Source: Phycisphaerae bacterium
Lineage (GTDB): Bacteria; Planctomycetota; Phycisphaerae; UBA1845; PWPN01
DNA: 64,000 nucleotides
Direction: 5' to 3'
Assembly (NCBI GenBank): GCA_030372985.1
Contig: JAUCQB010000031.1
Location: 23,172-87,171, forward strand
Part shown: positions 37,301 through 46,235 of the stretch, in pieces
Position numbering within the stretch: the stretch's first letter is position 1
Layout of the letters: each line of letters starts with the position of its first letter
The notes under the pieces: generated by a model
Database searches by the model: none
What the model saw: the letters and a program-made list of their open reading frames with translations, nothing else
Told to the model about the DNA's origin: nothing
Made by a program: the position numbers and the translations under genes

Positions 37301-38527
37301 TCGGTCGATGCTCGCCTGGAAACGGATCCGGAGAAGGCCCCCGAGGGCATCTTCCCGGTTAAGCGGGATGCGGTTGTCCTGGCGGACGTGATCGGCGGGC
37401 ACTCCCAGGCCCCGATTCTCCAGAGGGTTCAACGGGGTCAGACCGTAGATTCGGACACCATTGATTTCCACGGCGGCCTGGTGATGGTTTTCGACGGCCT
37501 GAATCCAGCGCAGACGGCGGCCCAGGTGGAAGCGCGGATCAGGCGGATGCGTTTGCAGCCCGGCTTCGAGGACCAGGGCTCTCGTCCCACGAAAGTGATC
37601 GGCCTCCAGGCGGCCGGGGGCGGTGATCCGGCCGTAGCCCCGTGCACGCGCGTGGCCATCATGGTCAAGGACAGCGTCCTCAGCTATCTGGACGAAGAAG
37701 ACAACACCAAGTGGTTGGGCGACGTGGCTGGGAAGGAGGTTAGCCTGGTGAAGGAAGCGCTGGCGACCAGCCTGTCGCTGCAGCGAGTGACGCAGTTCTC
37801 TCCCCAGGTGGCCAGCGAGGCGATCACCAAGGCTATTATCGCGGTACTCCTGTCTCTCATCGCCATCGCCGCCTATTTGTGGATCCGGTTCGGGTCGCTG
37901 ACCTTCGGCCTGGCGGGCATTATCGCTCTGTATCATGACGTGGCCATTGCCCTGGCGGGCATCTTCATCGCCCACCACGTCTGGGACACGCCGATCGGCG
38001 GGGCGCTCATGCTTCGCGATTTCCGGATCGACCTGAACATCATTGCGGCCCTTCTGACCATCGTGGGCTTCTCGATCAACGACACGATCGTCATTTTCGA
38101 CCGTATCCGCGAGAACCGCGGCCGGATGGCGACGATTTCGGCCCGGCTGATCAATGACTCGTTGAACCAGACGCTGTCGCGGACGATCCTGACAACGCTG
38201 ACGGTGTTGATGACGCTGTTCGTGATGTACATCTTCGGCGGCGAGGGCATTCACGGGTTTGCCTTTGCGATGATCATCGGTTCGCTCAGCGGCACGTACA
38301 GTACGCTGGCCATCGCCACCCCGCTGACCCACCATCCGCGGACCCTGTGGGTGGTGACGGTGGTGCTTGCGGGCCTGACGCTTGCCGGTCTGGCCTGGAT
38401 GATTCCGAGTCCGACGTTATCCAGGGTGCTGCCGTTTGTGGTTCTGGGGCTGTCCGCGGTCGCCCTGTTCGGTCTGTACAGGAGTTTCTCGCGACAGGAT
38501 CGGGCCGGCCAAGTGGCTGCCGCCTGA
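34397..38527 (+). CDS. secDF: SecD-SecF fusion, protein export accessory translocase
   Basis: ATG 34397 (MGEKNLWSK) is chosen, with GAGG about eight bases upstream; ATG 34391 is an alternative. The 1376-residue protein fuses SecD and SecF. The first helix (VGLIVIFAGMSLW) precedes GIDLGGGHSLLFEID. An unusually large P1 region, with a charged helical insert at about 95-270, separates it from the SecD membrane block, with GMAVDANVLIYERMREEL near residue 564. A second half begins with a helix near 752, has a long periplasmic domain, then SecF helices with FSINDTIVIFDRIREN near 1227. SecDF uses proton motive force to pull proteins across after SecA. It should serve the many exported proteins of this region. 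Confidence 0.93.
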   Translation: MGEKNLWSKVGLIVIFAGMSLWQTYPFTTEQLKPGIDLGGGHSLLFEIDDSGDTSYDLAKRVMNVLKNRVDPQGNRNLIWRPIGRNRLEIQIPRAPEEQRRNREQYNEARQALVDTYISEPQVRQALRLPPAQRDETITRLVGRYESRRPLLEELVRVDERYRELSARFEKEGTATQPEATQPSAVKEATSRPGMEWDDVNRSLAQRVDNAFKKRNELIGQLVAKNLEIRVLEDLLALGRKSAARVEGIERLKGEHGDLAELIDNVIRTYDACARYRGSLDDPADLMRLLKGAGVLEFRILATRDPRNRAMTDAKNPEHQVEISTYENNLSRFGPRVQTGDKFMWIKIAKPDPEDWRAEYYVIREYAGSQYVLAHATPDMGLLRNTGWTLAGAYPGRDRLGRLAIDFQLGGNGPKQFWELTNNNIERPLCIVLDDEAISSATIQSAISDRGQITGRFAPQRVDYIVRTLEAGSLPAKLKEVPLQQNSVGPSLGETNRRMGFQASVLAFVVVAVFMAVYYFYNGLVADIALLLNMVITLGIMSFLQATFTLPGIAGLVLTLGMAVDANVLIYERMREELQRGISVRMAAKLGYEKAFSAILDSNVTTILTAVILGVIGSEEIRGFGLTLGIGLCTSMFTALFVTRQYFHIMVPNTLNREETNKAWLGTGILVAAAGVLMGTGYLANHPDTLQDSRLYGLGVFLAWLAGTAAVLMASLWLFRFLYGATGHRQANRLPMFKLLSAPNINWMGKYRIFWVCSAMAIGVGLLGMFMVKPADYMDIEFIGGTSVQIEVKADSQKQHNDEKIQQLVANDAANWLKQAATWLAGATVTEAGENRFRVTTPGDLTASQITSLLMPTLEEDDAVARNGVTPTDDGKGVIIQVKVPTATSEEAAPKPLDLAGVQEEVKKAAEYASNAWRNLMSARVQTIELASEGEKREAYEVIVTEPRKTLVAEAMLATMSEILEVTPSVDARLETDPEKAPEGIFPVKRDAVVLADVIGGHSQAPILQRVQRGQTVDSDTIDFHGGLVMVFDGLNPAQTAAQVEARIRRMRLQPGFEDQGSRPTKVIGLQAAGGGDPAVAPCTRVAIMVKDSVLSYLDEEDNTKWLGDVAGKEVSLVKEALATSLSLQRVTQFSPQVASEAITKAIIAVLLSLIAIAAYLWIRFGSLTFGLAGIIALYHDVAIALAGIFIAHHVWDTPIGGALMLRDFRIDLNIIAALLTIVGFSINDTIVIFDRIRENRGRMATISARLINDSLNQTLSRTILTTLTVLMTLFVMYIFGGEGIHGFAFAMIIGSLSGTYSTLAIATPLTHHPRTLWVVTVVLAGLTLAGLAWMIPSPTLSRVLPFVVLGLSAVALFGLYRSFSRQDRAGQVAAA

Positions 38528-38560
38528 TCCCGGCCCGTGAGTTCAGCCCAGAAAAGGAAA

Positions 38561-38604
38561 GGACCTCGGTTCGCCGGAGCACCCGGTGGACCGAGGTCCA
38601 TTTC
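38561..38604. terminator. Bidirectional terminator between convergent genes
   Basis: GGACCTCGGT (38561-38570) and ACCGAGGTCC (38590-38599) form a perfect 10-bp stem. On the plus strand ATTTCGTT follows; on the minus strand TTTCCTTTTC follows, a better U-tract. It lies 33 bases after secDF and 40 bases after the AAA gene that converges on it, so it probably serves both. Confidence 0.75.
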
Positions 38605-38639
38605 GTTCGAGCGTCATTGCCGGCCGGTGATGCCGGCGA

Positions 38640-39962
38640 TCACGTTCCTTCCATGACCGTGAAGTAGACGCCGACCGCGTAGTCAAGCGTCTCTTCGTCC
38701 AAATGGACGGGGATCTTGTTGTACTCGCAGTAGTTCTTGGAAAGCATGACCAGGTCGCGAGGCTGGCAGCAGCGGAAGGGACGATGCGCGTAGTGCTTCT
38801 CGATCAGCTGGGTGGTCAGGGCCTCGTCGTAGCTGATCCCGATGCCATCGCACATCATCTTCATCAGCCTGCGATACTCCTCTTCGGATGGGTTGTCCAC
38901 GTGGACCTTATAAGGAATACGTCTCAAGAAGGCGTCGTCGACGAGGTCCTTTGGCTCGAGGTTCGTCGAGAAGATCAGGAGCTGGTCAAACGGCACCTGG
39001 ATTTTCACGCCGTTGGCCAGGGCCAGGAAGTCGAAACGCTTTTCCAGCGGGACAATCCAGCGGTTCAGGAGCTCGAAGGGGTTCATCCGCTGCCGGCCGA
39101 AGTCGTCGATGACCAGCGTGCCGCAGTTGCTCTTGAGCTGCATCGAGGCCTCGCTCACCCGCGTCGTCGGGTTCCAGCGGATTTCGAGTTGGTCCATGGT
39201 CAATTCGCCACCCACCACCACCGTGGGGCGCTTGATCCGCACCCAACGCTCGTCCACCGCGGCGGCCTTGAAGATGGTCGACTTGGTCTCCGGAATCCGT
39301 TCGTGGATTTCGGGGTCGAACAGCTTGACGATGAAGCCGTCGATGTGAATGGCATATGGGATGTAGATCTCGCTTCCGAAACACCGGGTAATGCGTTCGG
39401 CAATACTGGTCTTGCCGTTGCCGGGAGGCCCGTACAGGAACAGTCCGCGGCCGGAGTTGATCGCCGGCCCCAGGGTTGAGAACATCTTCTCATTGATGAG
39501 CAGGTCGGAGAAGGCCTTTCTGAGCTGCTCGGGACCGGGTTTCTCGTTGGTGATGGACTGGGCGGCAACCGCCTGGCAGTAGGTTCCCAGCGGCACGGGA
39601 GCAGCACCGAAATACATGCTCTCTTCCATGAATTGCCGCGCGCGGCCGCGGCCGGCCTCGGTCAGGGTGTAAGTGAAGTCGCCCATGTTGGCGTTGCCAA
39701 CGTAGCCGAGAAGCTGCTGCTTCTTGAGGTCGGTCAGCCGCTCGACGACCAGGGGATGAAGCAGAGCCAGCGTGGATGCGATCTTGGCACCCGGTGCGGA
39801 ACCGACGTTCATCAGATACTTGAAGATCAGGGCGTCGACCATCTCGTTGGTCAGCCCGGCCTGCTCGAGGGATTCGGGGGGAGCCGGTCGAAACATGTTT
39901 GCCGCCGCAGCCGACTCCGTTTGAGCCGGCGGTTCCAGGACTGCGGTGTTGTTGAGTGGCAT
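38640..39962 (-). CDS. AAA-type ATPase with N-terminal winged-helix-like region
   Basis: A 440-residue protein. Residues about 40-115 resemble a winged helix (ALIFKYLMNVGSAPGAKIAS, LTDLKKQQLLGYVG, TLTEAGRGRARQF). The ATPase part has Walker A GPPGNGKTS (about 178-186), Walker B TLVIDDFG (about 282-289), a sensor-like LLIFSTNLEP and an arginine-rich DDAFLRRIPYKVHV. There is no signal peptide. AAGGAGG lies seven bases before the ATG. Similar stand-alone ATPases occur across planctomycetes without a settled role; a link to pilus or secretion machinery is possible but unproven, and no such genes flank it. Confidence 0.75.
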   Translation of the reverse strand: MPLNNTAVLEPPAQTESAAAANMFRPAPPESLEQAGLTNEMVDALIFKYLMNVGSAPGAKIASTLALLHPLVVERLTDLKKQQLLGYVGNANMGDFTYTLTEAGRGRARQFMEESMYFGAAPVPLGTYCQAVAAQSITNEKPGPEQLRKAFSDLLINEKMFSTLGPAINSGRGLFLYGPPGNGKTSIAERITRCFGSEIYIPYAIHIDGFIVKLFDPEIHERIPETKSTIFKAAAVDERWVRIKRPTVVVGGELTMDQLEIRWNPTTRVSEASMQLKSNCGTLVIDDFGRQRMNPFELLNRWIVPLEKRFDFLALANGVKIQVPFDQLLIFSTNLEPKDLVDDAFLRRIPYKVHVDNPSEEEYRRLMKMMCDGIGISYDEALTTQLIEKHYAHRPFRCCQPRDLVMLSKNYCEYNKIPVHLDEETLDYAVGVYFTVMEGT

Positions 39963-40179
39963 CCTGACCTCCTTCAGGGCGATAAAAACAGTCCTCTTGC
40001 CTCTTCGAGGCTTGCTGACAGGCGTGCTGTCAGACAGAGGTTACCTTGTGGGTCATCGGTGATCGGGGGGCCTGTCTTGAAGTCCGGCGGGTGCCCGATA
40101 ACTGACAGACGTGGGACCGGCGGGTTATAATCCGCCGCTGATATCGCGGATCTCTCTTGTTGCTGTGTGTGGGGCCGGA

Positions 40180-43100
40180 ATGATGGCGAACCTGCGGAAC
40201 GTCCCTGTTGCGGTGATGGTTGTTTTTCTGGCGGGGTCTGTGCCGCCGGTTTGGGGTACAGGTGACATCCCGATCGACGGGGTGAGGCTGAAGATTCAGC
40301 CGCCGCTGCCGGTGTGGCCCTCTGACTACGAGACGATTACTGAGCGCCGGCCGACATTTCGTGTCTGCGGCTTGTTTGCCGCTACGAAGTATCGCGTGGA
40401 ACTGGCTCGCGACGCCGCTTTCACGGAGGGCGTCATCCTGAATGAGTTTGAGGTGACGGACACGTCCGGCATCTCGCCGGCCGTCTCGGTGGCTTATCCT
40501 GGCGAACCTCTCTCAGATGGACAGTACTACTGGCGGGCCTTCTGCGGGGACACCACTGGCTTCTGGACGCCTCCGGCCAACTACCGCACCTTCTTCGTCT
40601 CAGACGTCGATCACGACGCCGTGATCCCGCCCAGCGAGCTGAAGCATCCTTACCTGCTGATTCGGTCGTCCGAGGTGCAGAGTATTCGGGACAAAATTGG
40701 CACATCGGATCGGCTGCGGCGCGGATGGCAGTATCAGGTCAACGCCGCATACAGTGCCCTGGAGCTCGAACCCCCGACAGAGACCTATGCGAAAGGCGGC
40801 GTCGGCCAGCATGGCAACTACAGCACTTGTTCCGGTTGGTACCACAGGCACCTGGAGAACGTCGCCTTCGTGGCCGTGATGACGGGCGATGAGCGTCTGG
40901 TCCGCAAAGGCGTGGAAATGCTGATGACCGCCTGCTCCTACGAGCGGTGGCTGGGGCAATACTTCGACGATCCCAAGCACTTCGATCCGCCATGGCGATC
41001 AGCGCTGGAGACGGCCATGATGACCGAGGCGGTGGCAGTCGGCTATGACCTGCTCCATCCGCACCTCACCGATACCCAACGACAGACAGTACGCCAAGCC
41101 TTGGCGGACAAGGGTATCCGCATGCTGGTCAAGGAGTGGGCCGATCCGATCGGTTCGTCGCAGCTCCCCCGCCACCAGGTGCCCACCGGCAACTGGGTGA
41201 TGGTCTGCTCGGCATCGGCCGGGCTGGGGGCCCTGGCCATTCTCGGCGAGCATCCGGAGGCGCCGCAGTGGGCTCGCCTGGTCCGCAACCGTGTTCGCGC
41301 GTGGCTTCACGATCGCGGCGGCGACTGGTACGTCGACAACCCCTGGCCTGTGAATCGCCCGAAACCCATTCCCGTGATCGGCCCGTCCGAACCCAACTTC
41401 GGCCGCGACGGCGGTTATAAGGAAAGCATCGGCTACATGAACTACGGCACGCGCTACGTGTGCGATTTCGCCAATTCGCTCCGCCGGGTGACCGGTGAGA
41501 ACCTCTTCGCGCACGTCCCGGACAACCTGCTCGACCACATGGCCTGGAGCATCATGGCCTGGGCGGAAGATCGGGCAGTGAAATCGGCCGTGGTCGATTT
41601 CGGCGATGAAGGGGGCACCACTTCATGGTACGGTGATCTGCTGACGTGTCTGATGAAGAACCGCGGCGACGGCCTGGCCGCCTGGCTCTATCGCCGCACC
41701 ACGCCGGTGGCCAGCAGCCCGCGCATGCTGCTTTGGGACGACGCCACGCTGCTTGAAAGAGGGCCACACGGAGACGAATGCATGCGCGTCTTCCATGACA
41801 TCGGCCAGGTAGTGATGCGTCAGGGCTGGGGGCCGCATGACCCAATGGCGGCGATCAAGTTTCAACAGAACCGCGGGCATCACGACATCGGCACGTTCTA
41901 CCTCTTCGGGGCTGGTGGGCCGACCATCATCGACTCCGGCTCGGCCAGCTACAACAGCCCGATCTACGGGAACTACCTTGCCAGGACGGTCGCGCACAAC
42001 GTCGTCATGGTAGACAACGAGAACCAGGTTCGCGCCGATGGCGAGTTGCTCGCGGCTGTCGGAACTTCACTCATCAGCGCCGCGTCGGGGCAACTCAAGG
42101 CCGCCTATCCGGACAGGCTCAAATCCTGGACCCGCGACCTCTTGTTTCTGCCCGGCGGCCTGGCCGTTATCCACGACCAGATCGAAGGCAACGGTGACCA
42201 CCAGTTCGACCTCATCCTGCATCCTGAGAATCCGTTCGACATGACCGGACCAGGTGATTGGGAGATCGGCCCCGGGCCAAACAGGGTTCTTCTGCAGATC
42301 CTGGGTGATCTGCCGCTCGATGCCGTCATTCAGGACGGCTACCACGGCACCCTGCCGAAGAAGTACGTCCGCTTGAATGCCACAAAGCGGGCTTCTCAGA
42401 CATCCTTCGTCACTTCGTGCGGCTGGCCGATGCCGATTGGCCGCGGCTTGTATAGCGATCCGCATCGTCATATCGTCCGCCGGCTTGGTTCCGGTTTGTA
42501 TCGTATCGTCGATGGGGACAGCGGACAGCCAGAACGTCCTTGGGTTTCTATTGGCGGCTCGCACTCCGGAACCGAACAAGGGATCCGGTCTGACGCTCGC
42601 CTGGCTGCGGCCGTTAGACGGCACGTTAATCTCTCGCCGCTTCCCTCGGAGGCAGGGTATGGCCACGACTTTCTCCTCATCGATGGAACCTATGTCAACT
42701 TGCAGGGTGTGGAAGTCCTCAGAGCAGATCATCGTATTTCAGGCGCCATCCAGCAAGACATCCTGTACCTCCCCCTGGTCGCCGAGTTCTGGGCCGAACA
42801 GCCAACGTCCGTCACATTGACGATTGGCGATTGGCTGCAGGCAGGGCAGGTCTTCCTCGAACCACAACGAATCGATTTCCGGCGAGAAGGAAATCGGGTG
42901 TCAGTCGCCCTTCCAGCGGGCCGGAGTCAACTGACAATCAGCTCCAATCTGTGGCCGTCTGCGACGACCAAGAACAAGGAGTCTTCGTTCCGCGTAAGCG
43001 ACCTGCTCTCTGTTACGACGTACGCACATGGAACGGCTTGTCAAGATGGCCTGCGCACCCGTACCAGCAGTTCCTGGACGGACGGCGTCGATGCTCTCGA

Positions 43101-43431
43101 CGGCGATATCAACACCGGTTGGGTATCGCTGCCCGGGCTGGCCATGCCGCAGTGGCTTGAGGTGCGGCTGCCCAAGCCGGCGGAGATGACCAGGATGGAC
43201 ATCCATACCATCCTGCCCGCCGCCGGGCGCCTGGAGACATGGGACACGGCGGCCAACGACTGGAAACTGCTTGGTCGCTTCGAGACCACGGCCGATCAAC
43301 CGGCGGCGACCATTGAGTTTGACCGCATCGAGTCCGACCGCCTCCGCGCCGTCGTCGAACGCATCGACCCGGCCAACCAGTCGGCAACCATCGCCGAATG
43401 GCGGTGGTCCGCGCCGGTGTCTCGAAAATGA
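40180..43431 (+). CDS. Exported heparinase II/III-like polysaccharide lyase
   Basis: The start is ATG 40180 (or 40183), with a signal peptide ending VWGTGD; the frame from 40111 is over-long. The 1083-residue protein has an Fn3-like domain (about 35-155), an (alpha/alpha)n barrel (about 170-530, with HPYLLIRSSEVQSIRDKI and ALETAMMTEAVAVGYDLL), a heparinase II/III beta domain (about 550-800, with NRGHHDIGTFYLFGAG, His near 565) and a C-terminal discoidin-like domain (about 945-1080). Heparinase II/III enzymes break uronic-acid polysaccharides by beta-elimination; the substrate here is not evident. No lipobox is seen. Confidence 0.85.
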   Translation: MMANLRNVPVAVMVVFLAGSVPPVWGTGDIPIDGVRLKIQPPLPVWPSDYETITERRPTFRVCGLFAATKYRVELARDAAFTEGVILNEFEVTDTSGISPAVSVAYPGEPLSDGQYYWRAFCGDTTGFWTPPANYRTFFVSDVDHDAVIPPSELKHPYLLIRSSEVQSIRDKIGTSDRLRRGWQYQVNAAYSALELEPPTETYAKGGVGQHGNYSTCSGWYHRHLENVAFVAVMTGDERLVRKGVEMLMTACSYERWLGQYFDDPKHFDPPWRSALETAMMTEAVAVGYDLLHPHLTDTQRQTVRQALADKGIRMLVKEWADPIGSSQLPRHQVPTGNWVMVCSASAGLGALAILGEHPEAPQWARLVRNRVRAWLHDRGGDWYVDNPWPVNRPKPIPVIGPSEPNFGRDGGYKESIGYMNYGTRYVCDFANSLRRVTGENLFAHVPDNLLDHMAWSIMAWAEDRAVKSAVVDFGDEGGTTSWYGDLLTCLMKNRGDGLAAWLYRRTTPVASSPRMLLWDDATLLERGPHGDECMRVFHDIGQVVMRQGWGPHDPMAAIKFQQNRGHHDIGTFYLFGAGGPTIIDSGSASYNSPIYGNYLARTVAHNVVMVDNENQVRADGELLAAVGTSLISAASGQLKAAYPDRLKSWTRDLLFLPGGLAVIHDQIEGNGDHQFDLILHPENPFDMTGPGDWEIGPGPNRVLLQILGDLPLDAVIQDGYHGTLPKKYVRLNATKRASQTSFVTSCGWPMPIGRGLYSDPHRHIVRRLGSGLYRIVDGDSGQPERPWVSIGGSHSGTEQGIRSDARLAAAVRRHVNLSPLPSEAGYGHDFLLIDGTYVNLQGVEVLRADHRISGAIQQDILYLPLVAEFWAEQPTSVTLTIGDWLQAGQVFLEPQRIDFRREGNRVSVALPAGRSQLTISSNLWPSATTKNKESSFRVSDLLSVTTYAHGTACQDGLRTRTSSSWTDGVDALDGDINTGWVSLPGLAMPQWLEVRLPKPAEMTRMDIHTILPAAGRLETWDTAANDWKLLGRFETTADQPAATIEFDRIESDRLRAVVERIDPANQSATIAEWRWSAPVSRK

Positions 43432-43507
43432 TTCACGGAATGCGCATCTGCCGGCGCGTGCCGCATCCAGCCCGGCGATTCCGTCTCCGATTCCGGCATT
43501 CCTCTAT

Positions 43508-43533
43508 ACCTGGACCTGTATTATCCAGGTTTT
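43508..43533 (+). terminator. Weak intrinsic terminator
   Basis: ACCTGGA (43508-43514) and TCCAGGT (43524-43530) form a perfect 7-bp stem with a nine-base loop; four T follow (43530-43533). It stands about 80 bases after the heparinase-like gene. Confidence 0.5.
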
Positions 43534-43705
43534 GCGGCCTGGCACCGGTTGATTTGGCATCGCCACGCTTGAATCGGCGATGGCACAGAATCGCCATGGG
43601 CCGACGTTCTTTCCTTGCCTAGGATTCCGAGTCAGCGCGCCAACCATCACCGAATCATGACGCACTGCGCAAGTCCAGGAACGTTCTGTCAAAAGGAGGC
43701 TTCTC

Positions 43706-46201
43706 ATGCGTCACCAGTCAACTGTTGTGATCTGCGCCACCTGCCTGCTGAGTCTCTTCGGCGTCCCCGGCGGGTGCCTGCCGGACCCGGACGGATCGGG
43801 CAAACCCGAGCCGAACGATTCGGCGGTCGTCCGCGTCGTCACCTACAACACGCAGTGCATCGTTCCGGAGATGGACGAGAGCCTTCTGGCAAAGATCTCC
43901 AGTGCCGCCGACGACGTGGTCAACTGTCTGGGCGATATCGGGGGCTTCATCGTCGATCCGGTCAAACTCGCCCTGATCGGCATCGATGTGGTCAACCCAT
44001 TCGACTTTCGCGACGAGGCCGTCGACCGATCGATGCAGCGTGCCAAGGATATCGTCAAGTACATCAAGGAGCACCCGGACGTCGATATTCTGGCTCTCAA
44101 CGAGGTCTTCCTGGAAGACGCCCGTTCCTACTTCGTGAGCCAGCTCAAGGGTGATTTCCCATATTACGTCGAGCGAGTGGTCGGCGGAACGCCCTGTACC
44201 GAGGACAGCGGGCTGATGCTCTTCAGCCGGTTTCCGTTCATGAGCCTGCCGCCCAGCATGATGCCGGGGGGCGATTTCCTGGCCGAGGCGATGGGCATTC
44301 CGTGGCCTGCCGTGGCCTTCACCGAATTCGAGGACTGTAACTGCGAGGACTGCCTGGCGGAGAAGGCGGCCGCCTATGTCCGCATTCAGAACCCCAACAG
44401 CGGAGATATCTACCACGTGGTCTGGACACACATGCAGGCCGACCCCGTGGCCTGCGTGTCCGAAACCTACGATACCGACATCTGGACAACCCGCGACTCG
44501 CAGTTGAAAGACATCGAGAACCTGATTGGCGCGGCCCTCGGCCCGGATGGTTACACCGGCAACACCACCGTGATGGTGATGGGTGACATGAACGTGCAAG
44601 GCACACAGTACGACGCGGCGGTCGCGGCCGGCCTGAGCCCGCAGGACCTGTGGGAGTACGGCCTCAAGTTTGACCCGACCCTGGCGGCCGGCCACTACTT
44701 CGCCGGCGACCCCTACACCGGGGCCGGCACGCTCTACGACACCTGGGCTCGAACGACTTCACCATGGGACCCCGGCGTCAGCCACCCGGAGTCGTCCCGC
44801 TATGACTACATCTTCATGAACTCCGTCCCCGGGGCCGCTGACCGGCGACTGATTCCCCAGCACATGACCATCTGGGCGAATTCGTCGATGAGCGACCATC
44901 TGGGAATCCACGCGGTGATTAACCAGCACTCGCAGTACTGCACCCCGGTAGAGGCTCGCGCGCCGCAGCAAGGTCTCAACGCCGCAACCTGGTCGAACGA
45001 CCAGTACTATTCGGGCAAGATCACCGTGGCCGGGGCGTACCAGTGGTTCCGCTTTGACATACCAGGCACCTATTCATTCTCTCTCGAGAGCTCGACAGGG
45101 CAGAATGATGCCAGTGCGTTTGACATGCGAGTCTACACTCACACCGATCTGACCTTCGACGTGTCGAACTACTACGGCGAGGAGACGGACGTCTCGGAGT
45201 ACTTCCCCCCGCCGCCGAGCACGGTCGGCCTGCCACAGAAAACCATCATTGCCAAGAAGTACGTGATCCCCGAGGCGCCGTTCTATGTCCGCATTTCGCC
45301 GAAGGCCATCGACGGCAGCGGGAACTATGTGCTGTATGTCCATCGTCACGAGGGCCGGAGCAAGAAGGATGCGGTTGTCTTGCCGGCGAACTGCACGCAG
45401 CCCTACTTCCACGGAACGGCGTATCTGAATACCGAGGACATGCCCTGGTTCCAGTTCAACACCGAAAACGCGGACAGCGGTGCGCTCCAGTCCATACGCT
45501 GCATCGTCATGTGGCGAACCGCCAAGGGCCCGGGGCCGCTCGAACTGCGTTTTCAGGACAACAACGACACGGTGGTCGTCAATTCGGCCTCGATGGCTGC
45601 GATTTCCAGCCCGTCGGTGAACGACAACGACCCGGCCTACGGCACCGACACCCCCGTCTACTACGCGGAGGTCACCTACGAAGGACCGGAGAGTCTGGGA
45701 AACCGCTTCTTCCTCCGCGTTCAGCGCCCCTCAACTGCCTACGACACCTACCTGATGCGATGGGAGACCAACCTGACGGTCCTGCACGGCTATGTCTCCA
45801 CCGAGACGCGGGCACTGAGACTCGATTGCGACGATGAGACGTGTTACGACTCCACCGGGTCCGACGAGATCAGCCTGGAGGTGTGGGCCGACGGCAAGTA
45901 CCTGTACCCGGTCGCCAAGAACGCCATCGGATCGAGCGACGTGGACAGCGGCGACACATACTCCTTGGAGGGGCTGATCCACCCGGTCCGCTTTGTCAGT
46001 AAGTTTACTCTCAAAGTGCTTGAGCACGACGATGGGTCCCCCGACGTGGGGAACATCAACATCGGTGCTCTCGCCCCGTCGCTCAGCAAGTCATGGAAGA
46101 AATCCAGCAGCACGAGCGTGCCGTGCAGCGGCGCCGGCAGCGACGGCGACTATGCGTTCAAATACAACCTCAGCCGCAGCCTGGAATGCGCGTGCGAGTG
46201 A
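43706..46201 (+). CDS. Exported DNase-I-fold phosphodiesterase (EEP family)
   Basis: An 831-residue protein with AGGAGG nine bases before ATG. The signal peptide ends LFGVPGGC, a marginal lipobox. Residues about 40-410 form an endonuclease/exonuclease/phosphatase domain: VVTYNTQC, ILALNEVF (catalytic Glu), WTHMQAD, VMGDMNVQG and SSMSDHLGIHAVI (catalytic Asp-His). The layout resembles sphingomyelinase-C-like secreted members, and several Cys pairs (DCNCEDC) fit an extracytoplasmic location. Residues about 420-830 are beta domains of the pre-peptidase C-terminal kind (YQWFRFDIPGTYSFSLES) and end in a Cys-containing tail. It may cleave a phospholipid, nucleic acid or sugar phosphate; the substrate is open. 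Confidence 0.8.
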   Translation: MRHQSTVVICATCLLSLFGVPGGCLPDPDGSGKPEPNDSAVVRVVTYNTQCIVPEMDESLLAKISSAADDVVNCLGDIGGFIVDPVKLALIGIDVVNPFDFRDEAVDRSMQRAKDIVKYIKEHPDVDILALNEVFLEDARSYFVSQLKGDFPYYVERVVGGTPCTEDSGLMLFSRFPFMSLPPSMMPGGDFLAEAMGIPWPAVAFTEFEDCNCEDCLAEKAAAYVRIQNPNSGDIYHVVWTHMQADPVACVSETYDTDIWTTRDSQLKDIENLIGAALGPDGYTGNTTVMVMGDMNVQGTQYDAAVAAGLSPQDLWEYGLKFDPTLAAGHYFAGDPYTGAGTLYDTWARTTSPWDPGVSHPESSRYDYIFMNSVPGAADRRLIPQHMTIWANSSMSDHLGIHAVINQHSQYCTPVEARAPQQGLNAATWSNDQYYSGKITVAGAYQWFRFDIPGTYSFSLESSTGQNDASAFDMRVYTHTDLTFDVSNYYGEETDVSEYFPPPPSTVGLPQKTIIAKKYVIPEAPFYVRISPKAIDGSGNYVLYVHRHEGRSKKDAVVLPANCTQPYFHGTAYLNTEDMPWFQFNTENADSGALQSIRCIVMWRTAKGPGPLELRFQDNNDTVVVNSASMAAISSPSVNDNDPAYGTDTPVYYAEVTYEGPESLGNRFFLRVQRPSTAYDTYLMRWETNLTVLHGYVSTETRALRLDCDDETCYDSTGSDEISLEVWADGKYLYPVAKNAIGSSDVDSGDTYSLEGLIHPVRFVSKFTLKVLEHDDGSPDVGNINIGALAPSLSKSWKKSSSTSVPCSGAGSDGDYAFKYNLSRSLECACE

Positions 46202-46235
46202 AGAAGCAAGACCAGGAGCAGGAGATCTGCGGTCG

